The notes under the pieces: generated by a model
Database searches by the model: none
What the model was told of the DNA's origin: nothing
Seen by the model: only the letters and a program-made list of their open reading frames with translations
Translations under genes and position numbers: made by a program
DNA from: Epithemia pelagica
Taxonomy: Eukaryota > Bacillariophyta > Bacillariophyceae > Surirellales > Surirellaceae
Assembly (NCBI GenBank): GCA_946965045.2
Contig: OX337234.1
Location: 2,666,001 to 2,730,000, forward strand
DNA: 64,000 nucleotides
Direction: 5' to 3'
Shown here: positions 48,423 through 57,448 of the stretch, piece after piece
How the letters are laid out: each line of letters starts with the position of its first letter
How positions within the stretch are numbered: the stretch's first letter is position 1

Positions 48423-50636
48423 GTCCCCGAAGTGCGACGATACCAGGTGATGGAGGACTTGACCGGTTAAAGATGAGCGGGATTGATACCATTCGTGGAT
48501 AAGGTGGGGGGGACCACCGGGTCCAAAGGCAGAGGAGTAAGTAAATTGTGAGATGAGGGCGTTCCGCCGATCCTGTGGAAGTATCTTTGTGAACAAGTCC
48601 GCAATATTGGACTCCGTGTCCTCCTTGCCCACGCGAATGATGGATGCCGCAACTGCTTCTCTGACCGAGTGATAATTGATTGCATTGTGGCGTTTGTTCA
48701 GGACCGACGCTGGTAAACTGGTGTTCTTAACGACGCCACGGTTGTCGCACAAGATACTCGCTGGTCCAACGATGGGCACTCCGAACATACGGAGCTTATA
48801 ACGCAGCCCCACAATCATCTCTTTCGCAATACAGAGCGCAACGAATTCACTTCCGAAACTGGATGTTTCGACAGTATTTTGCCGCTTGGAGTACCAGAGT
48901 ATCGGTGCATTTTGCAAGAAGATGATGATGCCCGTGTGGGAACGCCGTGTGACCATGTTTCCAGCGTGGTCGGCGTCGACAAAGCAAGTCATGGCGATCG
49001 GTTTGCCCAAAGGGTCCGGCATGTTGGTTGGTATTTCTTCTGCGACGCTCCCGTAAAACTCGCGCCATGCGCCCACGGGTACTTGTGCGAAGCAGTTTTC
49101 GTCGAGAATTACATCTTTCGGGTCGAATACAGTCTTTAATTTGGGATGCTTCTTCAGGAACGCAAAGACATGATAGACGGCGTCCAAATGTCCAACACGT
49201 GGGTTTGCCAAGTACTGGGAAAGCAAGGACACTTCCAGGTATATGTCTACCCGCCCCAGTTTGACTGCCCACCGTAACACACCAATCAACTGTTGGTACC
49301 TGGACGTTAGCTTCGGCTCAAGCTCGGGACTGGTGTCCAATTCAGGCTTGTAAGATGACGGTACTGGAACTTTTGCGGTGGTCTTCAGATGCTTGCCGTG
49401 ACCATCCTCATTCAACAACTCCTCTACTATACGCACTGCATTCGTGACGTATTTTTCACTCGTCATCCCCCAAGCCCACGAACCATTTGGCAGGTTGTGT
49501 TTGTAAATCTGGGCTCCGAGGTAAATCGTTGGTTCACCGGTGCTGCCGGCCTTTATTTTGTAATGCTTGTCGATTTTGTCTAACACTGGTTGTGGATCAT
49601 GGCTTACCAGGAGGATATCATCCACATACACGAGAATGAGCTCGTAGTACTCCTCTCCCGTCTCTTTCCTTCTCTTGCGCCGCAGGACGCACGCGTCCGC
49701 TTGTGTGTCTACGAAGCCCATGTCATAGAGGGTGATCATGAGAGTCGCCCGCCAGCTAGCTCCAGAGGATTTTAAGCCGTATAAGGCTCGTTCCATTACA
49801 CAGACTTTCCCTTTGTCTTCGTTTCCTACCTCTGGGCCACCGAGGAACCAAATCTTCTCCCGGCAGGGTGCATTGAGGTAGGCATTCCCGATGTCACATG
49901 CCAATACCTTGAGACCATTTAGTGCAGCCACCAAAAATGCGATCCGAATTGAATCTCGGCTTACGACGCTAGAGTAAGTAAGACTGGCAGGCGCGTCAGT
50001 CATGTGCCCGCCCGCCACCAGACGTGCTTTCCTTGTTAGATCCATCTTTATGTCGAAAACCATGTGGCACGTTATTTCCGTGTAACCGATAAGCTGCCGT
50101 CCGGCTCTCACCTCGTTGGTGTCTAGGTCATCTCTAGCCTCCCAAGCTACCTTGACTACCTTTAGCTCCTTGTCGATCGCTTTCCTCCAGAAGTCCGTTC
50201 CGGTTAGCTCGTCTATCTTGAGGGCTTCTTCGACCGAATGTGGTAGCTTGATCCCGTACTTGTGAGTCGTTTTCCAATACTTTTTCTTCACTTTCTTTAC
50301 CAGTCGCCTTAGATGATTCATGGTCTGTGGTACCCACCACTTAAAGGCGGGTTCGTCTGCTATACCTTGTGCGACCTCATATTCTGCCACTTCTACGGCA
50401 TATCCTTCCTTCGCTTCCTTCAGCGGCACCCAGATTTGGTTCCCATCTCGACACTCGACAGCAATCTCCCAACCTTTTGTTGTTCGACGTGGGTGTTTGT
50501 TTCCATTGGACGAGTACCTGTGTCCGTCTTCCTTGGCGACGGCGTCCCCGTTTTTCCGATGCCCGACGACTTCGGTGATGACGACGTGTCTCTTTCCTTC
50601 ACTATCGAGCCTCGAGAAAAGATTCTCGGCTACCAT
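48342..50636 (-). CDS. Pol-b (RT-RNase H) ORF of the second copia element
   Basis: 764 residues from ATG, overlapping the upstream ORF by 35 bp in the +1 frame. The RT shows the palm motif VLACDIGNAYLNAP, ALYGLKSSGASWR and catalytic LILVYVDDILLV. RNase H shows FVDADHAGNMVTRRSHTG, SSFGSEFVAL and LCDNRGVVKNTS. The N-terminal region (ENLFSRLDSEGKRH...) is the usual continuation of the integrase C-terminus in diatom copia elements. The stop lies inside the 3' LTR. No internal stops. Confidence 0.9.
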   Translation of the reverse strand: MVAENLFSRLDSEGKRHVVITEVVGHRKNGDAVAKEDGHRYSSNGNKHPRRTTKGWEIAVECRDGNQIWVPLKEAKEGYAVEVAEYEVAQGIADEPAFKWWVPQTMNHLRRLVKKVKKKYWKTTHKYGIKLPHSVEEALKIDELTGTDFWRKAIDKELKVVKVAWEARDDLDTNEVRAGRQLIGYTEITCHMVFDIKMDLTRKARLVAGGHMTDAPASLTYSSVVSRDSIRIAFLVAALNGLKVLACDIGNAYLNAPCREKIWFLGGPEVGNEDKGKVCVMERALYGLKSSGASWRATLMITLYDMGFVDTQADACVLRRKRRKETGEEYYELILVYVDDILLVSHDPQPVLDKIDKHYKIKAGSTGEPTIYLGAQIYKHNLPNGSWAWGMTSEKYVTNAVRIVEELLNEDGHGKHLKTTAKVPVPSSYKPELDTSPELEPKLTSRYQQLIGVLRWAVKLGRVDIYLEVSLLSQYLANPRVGHLDAVYHVFAFLKKHPKLKTVFDPKDVILDENCFAQVPVGAWREFYGSVAEEIPTNMPDPLGKPIAMTCFVDADHAGNMVTRRSHTGIIIFLQNAPILWYSKRQNTVETSSFGSEFVALCIAKEMIVGLRYKLRMFGVPIVGPASILCDNRGVVKNTSLPASVLNKRHNAINYHSVREAVAASIIRVGKEDTESNIADLFTKILPQDRRNALISQFTYSSAFGPGGPPHLIHEWYQSRSSLTGQVLHHLVSSHFGDCLIRVDTSFGTTFGTQTYGHYPLLVY

Positions 50637-53478
50637 GTTGGCTGTATTCGTGTATGACGCCTCCTGGGAAACTCACGTCGTAGGTACGTGTGTCGAATTT
50701 CGGATTGCGGTTTGCCTTGCCCACTGGTTTCCCGTCTAACCCTTTCTGTCTCTTGGTGACGGTTCCAAGCAAACCTTCTCCGCCGTCTTCAACGCGGATC
50801 TGTGCACCGACGTATTTGTCATAGCCGTCGCCGTATTCGTCTGCCTCTGGTCGCTCATCCACGAGCATGTCCCCGTACTCTTCATCCGTTGGTACGATCC
50901 CTGCCCGTCCCCGTTTTTCTTCTTCCAATTCAACATCCTCCAAGAATCCTGGTCCACTTCCGTCTTCATCGGTGAAACCATTGTCGTTCAACCGTTCCTC
51001 AACAATCAACGTGAATTGCTTCACTTTCTCGGCCACCTCTGTTTTTGCCATGTCATCGTCTGTAACGTGCTGCACCGTGGTTCGCGCAATGACCTTGCCG
51101 GATTTTGTCAAAATCCAGTAACAAAGATCAGAGCCGATGCGGTGCGCGATTCCGAACCACCTGCCGAGTTGTACTGGGTCCTCCGTGGCGTCGGCCTTTA
51201 TGTTGTTGTGGAACCAAACTAGGTCATAGAACGAGAAGTCAACCCACTCGGAAATGTCGGGCGTCTCTCCGGAGAGTCGTTCTATGCCCGATCGGCCGTC
51301 TTGTCCCCGGGCGACTCGACTGAGAATGCCTGCCTCGTAGACTAAGCCAAAATCCCACAGGCGTTTCGGTACATTCCCATCGGTCATGCGGCGATGCCAA
51401 CGCTGCTTGAGGAGTCCGATTTCACGCTCCGCCTTGTGGTTTTGTTTTCCGGTTTGCTTCTCGGACCATTGCATGTCGATTCGATGAAGGCGCACAAGCT
51501 TCTGGAACAAGGTCGATTGGCCAGTTTGCTCGCCCGCAAGGTCGGCAGTGAGGCGATCAGGGATCCCAACTTTGTCGATAAAATTCGAAAGAGCTTGGCC
51601 GACGTACGTCTTGCTAGATAGTGGGTAGATAGCAGTAAATTGCCCGTCAGTAAACACCTGTGCGCATTTGTTTCCCGACAGCGACAGTGTCTTCGAGAAC
51701 AAGGTGTCCGTGTAGATCCTGGTTTGGAGCCGATTCCGGTCCAATGCTAGGTTATCTACGCGATATCGCCGCGTAATAGGCGAAATTGCCGTTCGGATAC
51801 CCTGTTGGGTGATGACTCGGAGGGTCGCCCGCGCAGATTCTAGCCCGATCTTCCACTTGCGACTGATGGACTCAGCAGTGACTGCTGAATGTCGCGAGCT
51901 CTCGACTTGACGGACTCGTGGGATACTTGCTAGCTCGCTCTTAATCCCGTCGGGTGTGAGAAGACTCGACACGTGTCCAATTTCTGCCATGCTTGCGCCA
52001 TATGATTCACCATGTGGTGTCTGATCCTGTCGTGTCAAGTCAACCTGTTGTGGGTCCCAAAGTTCCTGCCGAGTAATCGTGATCGAAGGGAGTCGTTCCA
52101 TATCTTGTGCACTCGGTGCTCTCGACTCAAAGAATACAGTGGTTCCGTGCAGTTGGAACGGAATGTGCATCCCCTCAGCCCAAATGCCAAACCCGTCTTT
52201 CATCCTTGTCGGGTCATCACGTAAGTCATGCCCAGCGTATCGGATCTGGTTTTGGTTTGGCAAAGACTTATCTAACCTATTTCCGAACCACAGCATTTGG
52301 TGTCCAATCAGAACCACTTCCATCCCTGACTTCTCCTCACGAACCACCGTCGCACAAGTGGCCACCGGCACGGAAGACTTCCCTACCTGGTTCCCGGCGA
52401 AGTCATTCACCGTGCATTCCATGCCAGTCGTCTCGATGAGACGCCAATTCTTCCCTGCGCAGCACGTGTCTGCCATGGTATCCATCTCATTCCTGCCCAT
52501 CTTCCCTTCCGTGTCTTGACTCAACAACCAACCCTTTTCGACTTTACCGACGAGGCGCTGAGGCCCACAATTCACAACTGATACGCGTCCACTGCCCCCT
52601 GCAGTTGATCCATCCCCGTTATTGTATGCGCCGTTCCCGAACCGACGTCCATTGGTGCTTCCCCGATCCCCATTATTGGTGTTTCCCGTGTTTCCCCCGT
52701 CTGCTGACCGTTCCCCTTGATCATTGTTGGTGATATCGGTGATGACCGACTGGTCGGCCATTTGAATTTCGTGGACGCTGCGTCCCGCACCGCCGCCACG
52801 GCCACCGCCGCCACCACGTCCCCGGCCGCCGAAACCACGGCCACCGCCACCACGGCCGCCACGAATGCGGGCACGTTCTTGGTGAATATAGGCTTGGCCT
52901 TGTGGACCGAGCGTGACCATTTCTTGCGAGGAGAAACGGCGGGTAACGTCTGTTACATCTACTCCATAAAAGGTGTACACCCCATTGTTATGGGACAACC
53001 CGGTGAAGTTGCGTGGCCGATTGCTTGGTGCCTGTTGTGAGGCGGCTTCCGATACGAAGCGGTGTCGTCCTTGATTGCGTCTATTGCCGATGCTGACATC
53101 AGGGAAAGTCTCAGAGATCTCACGGGAAATGTAAGTTATCGCGCCGTTAAGGTCCACCCGGTAGTTGCTACGAACGTGACCTTTTATCACGGCAAACTCA
53201 GCGGAGGAGATCTTGATGTTCTCTAGAAGAATCCGGACTTGGTTAGAAGGCATTCGACGATTCGGGGTATTCTCGAGGGTACGGAATGCCCGAAGTAGTT
53301 TAGCCGAGTAAGCATCGAAACTAAAAACGCGTTCGTTCTGATAGAAGATGCTTTCTAGGATGGCCTCAGCATGGGAGATCCTCAAAGTGATCAACAAGAG
53401 CAAGCCATGCGCGTCGACCATCTTGTGATGCTTGGAACGGTTGGATCCAAGTGGCAGGCTGGTCTTTGACCAAGTCAC
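50602..53478 (-). CDS. Pol-a (gag C-terminus, protease, integrase) ORF of the second copia element
   Basis: About 958 residues, open from a GTG with no ATG near the start, so it probably depends on frameshifting from gag. It overlaps gag by 113 bp. The first part still resembles copia gag (SHAEAILESIFYQNERVF, YSAKLLRAFRTLE). A Gly/Arg-rich RGG tract follows (near 52800) where a zinc knuckle would be expected. The protease active site is MADTCCAGKNW, with DTC in place of the usual D-S/T-G. The integrase core has YTDTLF, TADLAGEQTG and NHKAEREIG as the D-D-E triad; no clear HHCC motif precedes it. The acidic C-terminus ends in a chromodomain-like stretch, TYDVSFPGGVIHEYS. These features match the CoDi lineage of diatom copia elements. 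Confidence 0.8.
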   Translation of the reverse strand: MTWSKTSLPLGSNRSKHHKMVDAHGLLLLITLRISHAEAILESIFYQNERVFSFDAYSAKLLRAFRTLENTPNRRMPSNQVRILLENIKISSAEFAVIKGHVRSNYRVDLNGAITYISREISETFPDVSIGNRRNQGRHRFVSEAASQQAPSNRPRNFTGLSHNNGVYTFYGVDVTDVTRRFSSQEMVTLGPQGQAYIHQERARIRGGRGGGGRGFGGRGRGGGGGRGGGAGRSVHEIQMADQSVITDITNNDQGERSADGGNTGNTNNGDRGSTNGRRFGNGAYNNGDGSTAGGSGRVSVVNCGPQRLVGKVEKGWLLSQDTEGKMGRNEMDTMADTCCAGKNWRLIETTGMECTVNDFAGNQVGKSSVPVATCATVVREEKSGMEVVLIGHQMLWFGNRLDKSLPNQNQIRYAGHDLRDDPTRMKDGFGIWAEGMHIPFQLHGTTVFFESRAPSAQDMERLPSITITRQELWDPQQVDLTRQDQTPHGESYGASMAEIGHVSSLLTPDGIKSELASIPRVRQVESSRHSAVTAESISRKWKIGLESARATLRVITQQGIRTAISPITRRYRVDNLALDRNRLQTRIYTDTLFSKTLSLSGNKCAQVFTDGQFTAIYPLSSKTYVGQALSNFIDKVGIPDRLTADLAGEQTGQSTLFQKLVRLHRIDMQWSEKQTGKQNHKAEREIGLLKQRWHRRMTDGNVPKRLWDFGLVYEAGILSRVARGQDGRSGIERLSGETPDISEWVDFSFYDLVWFHNNIKADATEDPVQLGRWFGIAHRIGSDLCYWILTKSGKVIARTTVQHVTDDDMAKTEVAEKVKQFTLIVEERLNDNGFTDEDGSGPGFLEDVELEEEKRGRAGIVPTDEEYGDMLVDERPEADEYGDGYDKYVGAQIRVEDGGEGLLGTVTKRQKGLDGKPVGKANRNPKFDTRTYDVSFPGGVIHEYSQHGSRESFLEAR

Positions 53479-54586
53479 TTAGCAGACGGAAGACTTCCTT
53501 GTTATCTTCCCTATAGTATGGACCGCCCAAGGGGTAGCTATATAGCTCTTGTTCTCGAGTGCTAGCGAAGACATGGGAAGGTTCTAGGTCGGGACGGATC
53601 ACATAGTCAAGTGGGGCCTTCTGTTTCCCGAAGATATGGGACAGATAGGTCGGGAATTCCTGCGACCAGTCTTCCCAGTCTTCTTCCTTGAGGGACGAAG
53701 GCTTAATATCGGGTGACGTCGACTTCTCGGCTTGAATTTCCATTGCGTCTAGTGATTCTGCGAGTACACCGTGATCAAAGTCGCCATAGTTAAGGCGACG
53801 TCCCTGGCGACGCGCTCTTGCCGACCAAAAGCAAAGCCCTTGGATATTCTTGACGACACTCGTCGGGATGGCGACGTTGTGGGGATAAGGGCGCTTCTCG
53901 AGGCGTGACACAAGGCTTGTCACATCATCGGATGTCATCCGGCCGAAGGCTTCCAGAGTGTTAAGCCTTTCCGTATGTTCCAGTGCGTAAATCTCGTAGG
54001 GATTGGCCCCACAGGTTGTGAGAGCTAAACCCACTGCGGACAAGGGTGGGGGAGGTGGAGGAGGAACGCCTGGAGGTACGGCGCCACCGCCGCCTCCTCC
54101 TCCTCCTCCAGCGCCTCCTCCTCCACCTGCACCACCGCCGCCTCCAGCGCCTCCGCCACCAGCGCCTCCACCACCAGCGCCTCCACCACCGGCGCCTTTT
54201 CCCATTGCACCGCCTCCTGCTCCTCCAGCAGCTGCTGCTTTTTCGCCTCCTGCACCGGCTCGACCGCCGGCACCTCCAGTTCCAGCGGTGCCTGCTCCAG
54301 CAGCGCTACCGCCCGTCCCAGGTGCACCACCCGGTGCACCCATCCCAGGAGCCACTCCCCCCGTAGCTGTACCGGCTGCGGTCCCCGCGCCAGGAGTACG
54401 AGTTGCACCTCCTGGCGGCGGGTCTCCTCCGACACGAGTGCCGGGTGCAGGTTTCGTCCCCACGTTTTGACGTGAGGTACGATCGCCGCTTTCCGAGACT
54501 CCGGGATCTCCACTTCCCCTACCAGTTCCACTCCCCGCGGATGTCGCAGCAGCCGCTTTCGTGTTTGCACGTGTCGATGTAGTCAT
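53366..54586 (-). CDS. Gag-like ORF of the second copia element
   Basis: 406 residues from ATG, close to the 5' LTR. The first 180 residues are Gly/Ala/Thr/Pro low complexity with long poly-Gly (near 54060-54200). A gag-like helical region follows, ending ...GRRAWLALVDHFE and a TGC-TGA stop. The matching continuation of the gag fold is found in the +1 frame (pol-a), so the gag stop truncates the domain unless the ribosome shifts. Confidence 0.8.
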   Translation of the reverse strand: MTTSTRANTKAAAATSAGSGTGRGSGDPGVSESGDRTSRQNVGTKPAPGTRVGGDPPPGGATRTPGAGTAAGTATGGVAPGMGAPGGAPGTGGSAAGAGTAGTGGAGGRAGAGGEKAAAAGGAGGGAMGKGAGGGGAGGGGAGGGGAGGGGGAGGGGGAGGGGGGGGGAVPPGVPPPPPPPLSAVGLALTTCGANPYEIYALEHTERLNTLEAFGRMTSDDVTSLVSRLEKRPYPHNVAIPTSVVKNIQGLCFWSARARRQGRRLNYGDFDHGVLAESLDAMEIQAEKSTSPDIKPSSLKEEDWEDWSQEFPTYLSHIFGKQKAPLDYVIRPDLEPSHVFASTREQELYSYPLGGPYYREDNKEVFRLLSDLVKDQPATWIQPFQASQDGRRAWLALVDHFEDLPC

Positions 54587-54629
54587 TCTTCTCTCTCTCG
54601 ATGTTCAACAGACGATGGGTCTGATAAAC

Positions 54630-54787
54630 TGTCTTATTCCTACTGATAGAATCCTCGTAAAAGAAAGACTAAGAGAAGACATTACGCTAGATCCAACGCA
54701 TGCAAATCAGTAAACCAGTAAGGGGTAATGACCGTACGTTTGGGTCCCGAATGTAGTCCCGAATGACGTATCGACCCGAATAAGACA
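54630..54787 (-). repeat. 5' LTR of the second copia element
   Basis: 158 bp, identical to 48265-48422, beginning TGTCTTATTCC and ending CCGAATAAGACA on the plus strand. Confidence 0.95.
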
Positions 54788-55123
54788 CATATTGTATCAC
54801 CGCTCGATTCGTACTTGCACACGCCGGCCAGTCGCATGTGCACCGTCCGTCCGGCGGCTGCTCGCGAAATCTGACAAGTCCCTCACAAATTCAATGGTGC
54901 AACTGACACAAGAAGATGCAAGAAACGTCAAGTTGCCATGAAGCGAATGCGATCAAATATCATCCAATCGGCCTATCCCATTGTCCTCTTCACTTGCGAG
55001 AGTTCGTCGCATGCTGAGACGCATCATGGAGTACCTACTAGGTAGTTGAGGTGTGTAATGTTCCATAGCAACGACCACAGTCTTTCGATTAATCTCTCCC
55101 TCCTGCTTCCCGCACAGTCAGTA
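54788..55123. other. Intergenic region
   Basis: Flank of the second copia insertion and 3' region of the next gene. No further feature seen. Confidence 0.4.
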
Positions 55124-56992
55124 TTATCGAAACACAGGCATACCCCAAGGATCCATCTGGCATGTAAGGGGAATGGTCTGCCTCTGGTCGTCGTCGTCTT
55201 TTTCTAGTCGTTCTGGACCACCACCACCATGTAGCGGACTGCCCTGCAGAGTGACCGTGGCTGTTAGATTACTCCCTGTCCTTGAGCTGTCGGTATTGAG
55301 TTGGCCATTTCCGTCGTCCCGTGTCACGGCCCTGTCCATTGATACATGAAGTTGCATGGAATTCGGGTGACTGTGAGCACTACTGTTCGTGTGTCTCGTT
55401 GGGTGGCTGCTGTATCGATTGGAGGAGGGTCCCAAAATGACCCAGACAACCGGACTTGTCGACGTCGTTGTCAAAACCAACCAGGATCTGGGTCTTGTGG
55501 TTGTGGTTGTCGGTGCTGGAGGATGGATCCAGACATAGTGTTCGTGAAGGGCATCCATGACTGCCGTGACAATGGGAAGCACCTCGGTCGTGATCATGTT
55601 TTGCGCATCCCACACAATGAGAATTCTCTTCTTCTTGTTCTTCTCGTCACTGTTGTTGTTGTTGTTATCGTCAGGGTTGTGGTCGTCCTTTGGTTGTAGT
55701 GGTTGTAGTGGTGCCTCTCGTTGGAGCAATTGCGATACAGAGGACCAAATGATGGAAAAGGCACTGGATCCTCCATCCGGATCCGGATCCGGTTCCCGAG
55801 CATGGTCCACCACCACAGTACTAGTCGTCCTCGTCGTCGTAGCACGGTCATTCGGGTTGGTTCGGGTCGTATCGGTCGACGACGAGACGGGGAGGCGGAG
55901 GATTCCATCGGACCGATACAAGGGTTGGTAATAGACGGAATCGTGCCAACTGGTGGTGGTTGTGGACGTGGGATCGGTACTAGGAGTATGGGTACTGTCA
56001 TGGTGGTCCGTTCCCGGGTGGTTGGTGGTGTGCTGCTGCTCCAGAAGTTGACTCCAGACCGACTCAAAGGCCGTACCAAAGTGAGACCATTGCCATGGCA
56101 AGGTGGAATCCAACCACAAGACGACAGTGTTGTTGTTGTTGTTGTTGTTGTTGCATGGATTTGGTGGCAGGATTGGCATGTTCGTGGTGCATGTTGTGGT
56201 TGCTGGTGTGGTGGTGGTGGAACTCGAGCAGTATCGGATCCAATGCGCTGCCAGGGACACTCCCCACAAGGAAGCCGTCATTTGGACCGTCCTGGTGGGA
56301 ATATGGACCGTCGGCAATGTCCGGTGGTGATTCGTGTTGTGGTTGTGGTTGGTCGAACGTTCCTGTTCGGGTGTCTGCTGATCCAATGTAGTTTGTGGTG
56401 ATTTGTGGCACTGAGAGGAGACGAGTGTCGTGTGGGTGACCCATACCAGAGGAGAAGTATGGACCAATGACTGACGACGAATGGGTTGCAAGGGTCGGGG
56501 ACACTCCATTTCGTACTGCAAGCGTTGGACAATTCGATTCATTCCATTGTCATTGGGTGGACGTGTTCGCGTTGTGACTGTGGATGCTTGGTCGTTTGGT
56601 GGGGATGCACGAGGGAAGGACGGTCCGTGCCATTCGTGCTGGATCCGTTGGTGCATGGATCGTTGATACCAGTCAAAGGCCGATTCGGTAATGGTCGTCT
56701 CGTGTTGTGCTTGTGCCGGTGCGTGTGGTGGTGGTGCCATTGTTGTTGTAGAAATGGGGAGAGGATTGTGGTTCGAGTCCATCCACGAGGACGACGACAA
56801 TGGTTCTGCAGCAGCGTCGTCATGTTCCATTCTGGCATGGTCCTCGGTAGGATCCTCTCGGTGTTGGAAAGGCTGTGCGTCTTGTGGTCGATCATGGTCC
56901 TCGTTGGACTGTGCCTGGTCACTTCCATGGTGCTGTAGTAATGGGGACGACGACGACGACATGGTGGTCGTAGGGTGGTCCCCTCTTGACAT
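55124..56992 (-). CDS. Hypothetical low-complexity protein with possible degenerate RecA-like core
   Basis: 622 residues from ATG, single exon. Much of it is Thr/Ser/Asn/His low complexity, including an N8 run and TTTT tracts. Between these are short hydrophobic strands: VQMTASLWGVSLAAHWIRYC (about 235-255), TVVLWLDSTLPWQWSHFG (about 285-303), and KKRILIVWDAQNMITTEVLP (about 450-470, Walker B-like). Their order faintly recalls a RAD51-paralogue RecA fold with no Walker A. That is a guess; I do not recognise the family. There are no membrane segments. The length of the clean frame argues for a real gene. It is divergent from the ABC gene. Confidence 0.5.
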   Translation of the reverse strand: MSRGDHPTTTMSSSSSPLLQHHGSDQAQSNEDHDRPQDAQPFQHREDPTEDHARMEHDDAAAEPLSSSSWMDSNHNPLPISTTTMAPPPHAPAQAQHETTITESAFDWYQRSMHQRIQHEWHGPSFPRASPPNDQASTVTTRTRPPNDNGMNRIVQRLQYEMECPRPLQPIRRQSLVHTSPLVWVTHTTLVSSQCHKSPQTTLDQQTPEQERSTNHNHNTNHHRTLPTVHIPTRTVQMTASLWGVSLAAHWIRYCSSSTTTTPATTTCTTNMPILPPNPCNNNNNNNNTVVLWLDSTLPWQWSHFGTAFESVWSQLLEQQHTTNHPGTDHHDSTHTPSTDPTSTTTTSWHDSVYYQPLYRSDGILRLPVSSSTDTTRTNPNDRATTTRTTSTVVVDHAREPDPDPDGGSSAFSIIWSSVSQLLQREAPLQPLQPKDDHNPDDNNNNNSDEKNKKKRILIVWDAQNMITTEVLPIVTAVMDALHEHYVWIHPPAPTTTTTRPRSWLVLTTTSTSPVVWVILGPSSNRYSSHPTRHTNSSAHSHPNSMQLHVSMDRAVTRDDGNGQLNTDSSRTGSNLTATVTLQGSPLHGGGGPERLEKDDDDQRQTIPLTCQMDPWGMPVFR

Positions 56993-57448
56993 TGGGATGA
57001 ACTTTGGGGTACTTCATGGTCGACCATCGAGATCTGGGACCAATGACATTGATTGAGTCGCGTTTTAGTGGCACTAATAAATAATACGAGTACACCCAGT
57101 ACACGATTCAGCGTTCCTCAATTCGTCAATACGGGGGATAGGAATTGGTTGGTCGGACTACAACAGAGCTGGTTGGGAGTGTCATAAGTGAGTTATGAAA
57201 CTATCTTTTCCCAAGGAGATCCCCAATTCGTCCAAGCACATGCAAAAAAAGCAACGAACGATGACGACGGACGATGCACTCTCACCAAACCCATTGAATG
57301 GAGGAAGAATCATTGACCCACCGTCACTTTTCTGGTGGACATTCATTTGGTGGGCAACGAATCTCGATTGATTGATTGAATTGGTGGATTGGGATCATTG
57401 AAAGCAAGGGCACAATCTCAACATACTCGCAGTTTGGTTCGCCACAAG
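56993..57448. promoter_or_regulatory. Divergent intergenic region
   Basis: About 456 bp between the divergent starts of the low-complexity protein and the ABC transporter. Promoters are expected here but no specific element is identified. Confidence 0.3.

Larger units (their letters stand above)
48265..54787 (-). mobile_element. Second Ty1/copia element (CoDi-type, short LTRs)
   Basis: Two identical 158-bp LTRs with perfect terminal inverted repeats TGTCTTATTC...GAATAAGACA. The flanks share CATA directly outside, or ACATA if the last LTR base is counted, as target duplication. Coding is on the minus strand in three overlapping frames (gag; protease-integrase; RT-RNase H). Identical LTRs indicate a very recent insertion. 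Confidence 0.95.

Noticed and set aside
54003-54470. Pro/Ala-rich 155-residue plus-strand frame
   Set aside because: Reverse complement of the poly-Gly gag tract; low-complexity artefact.
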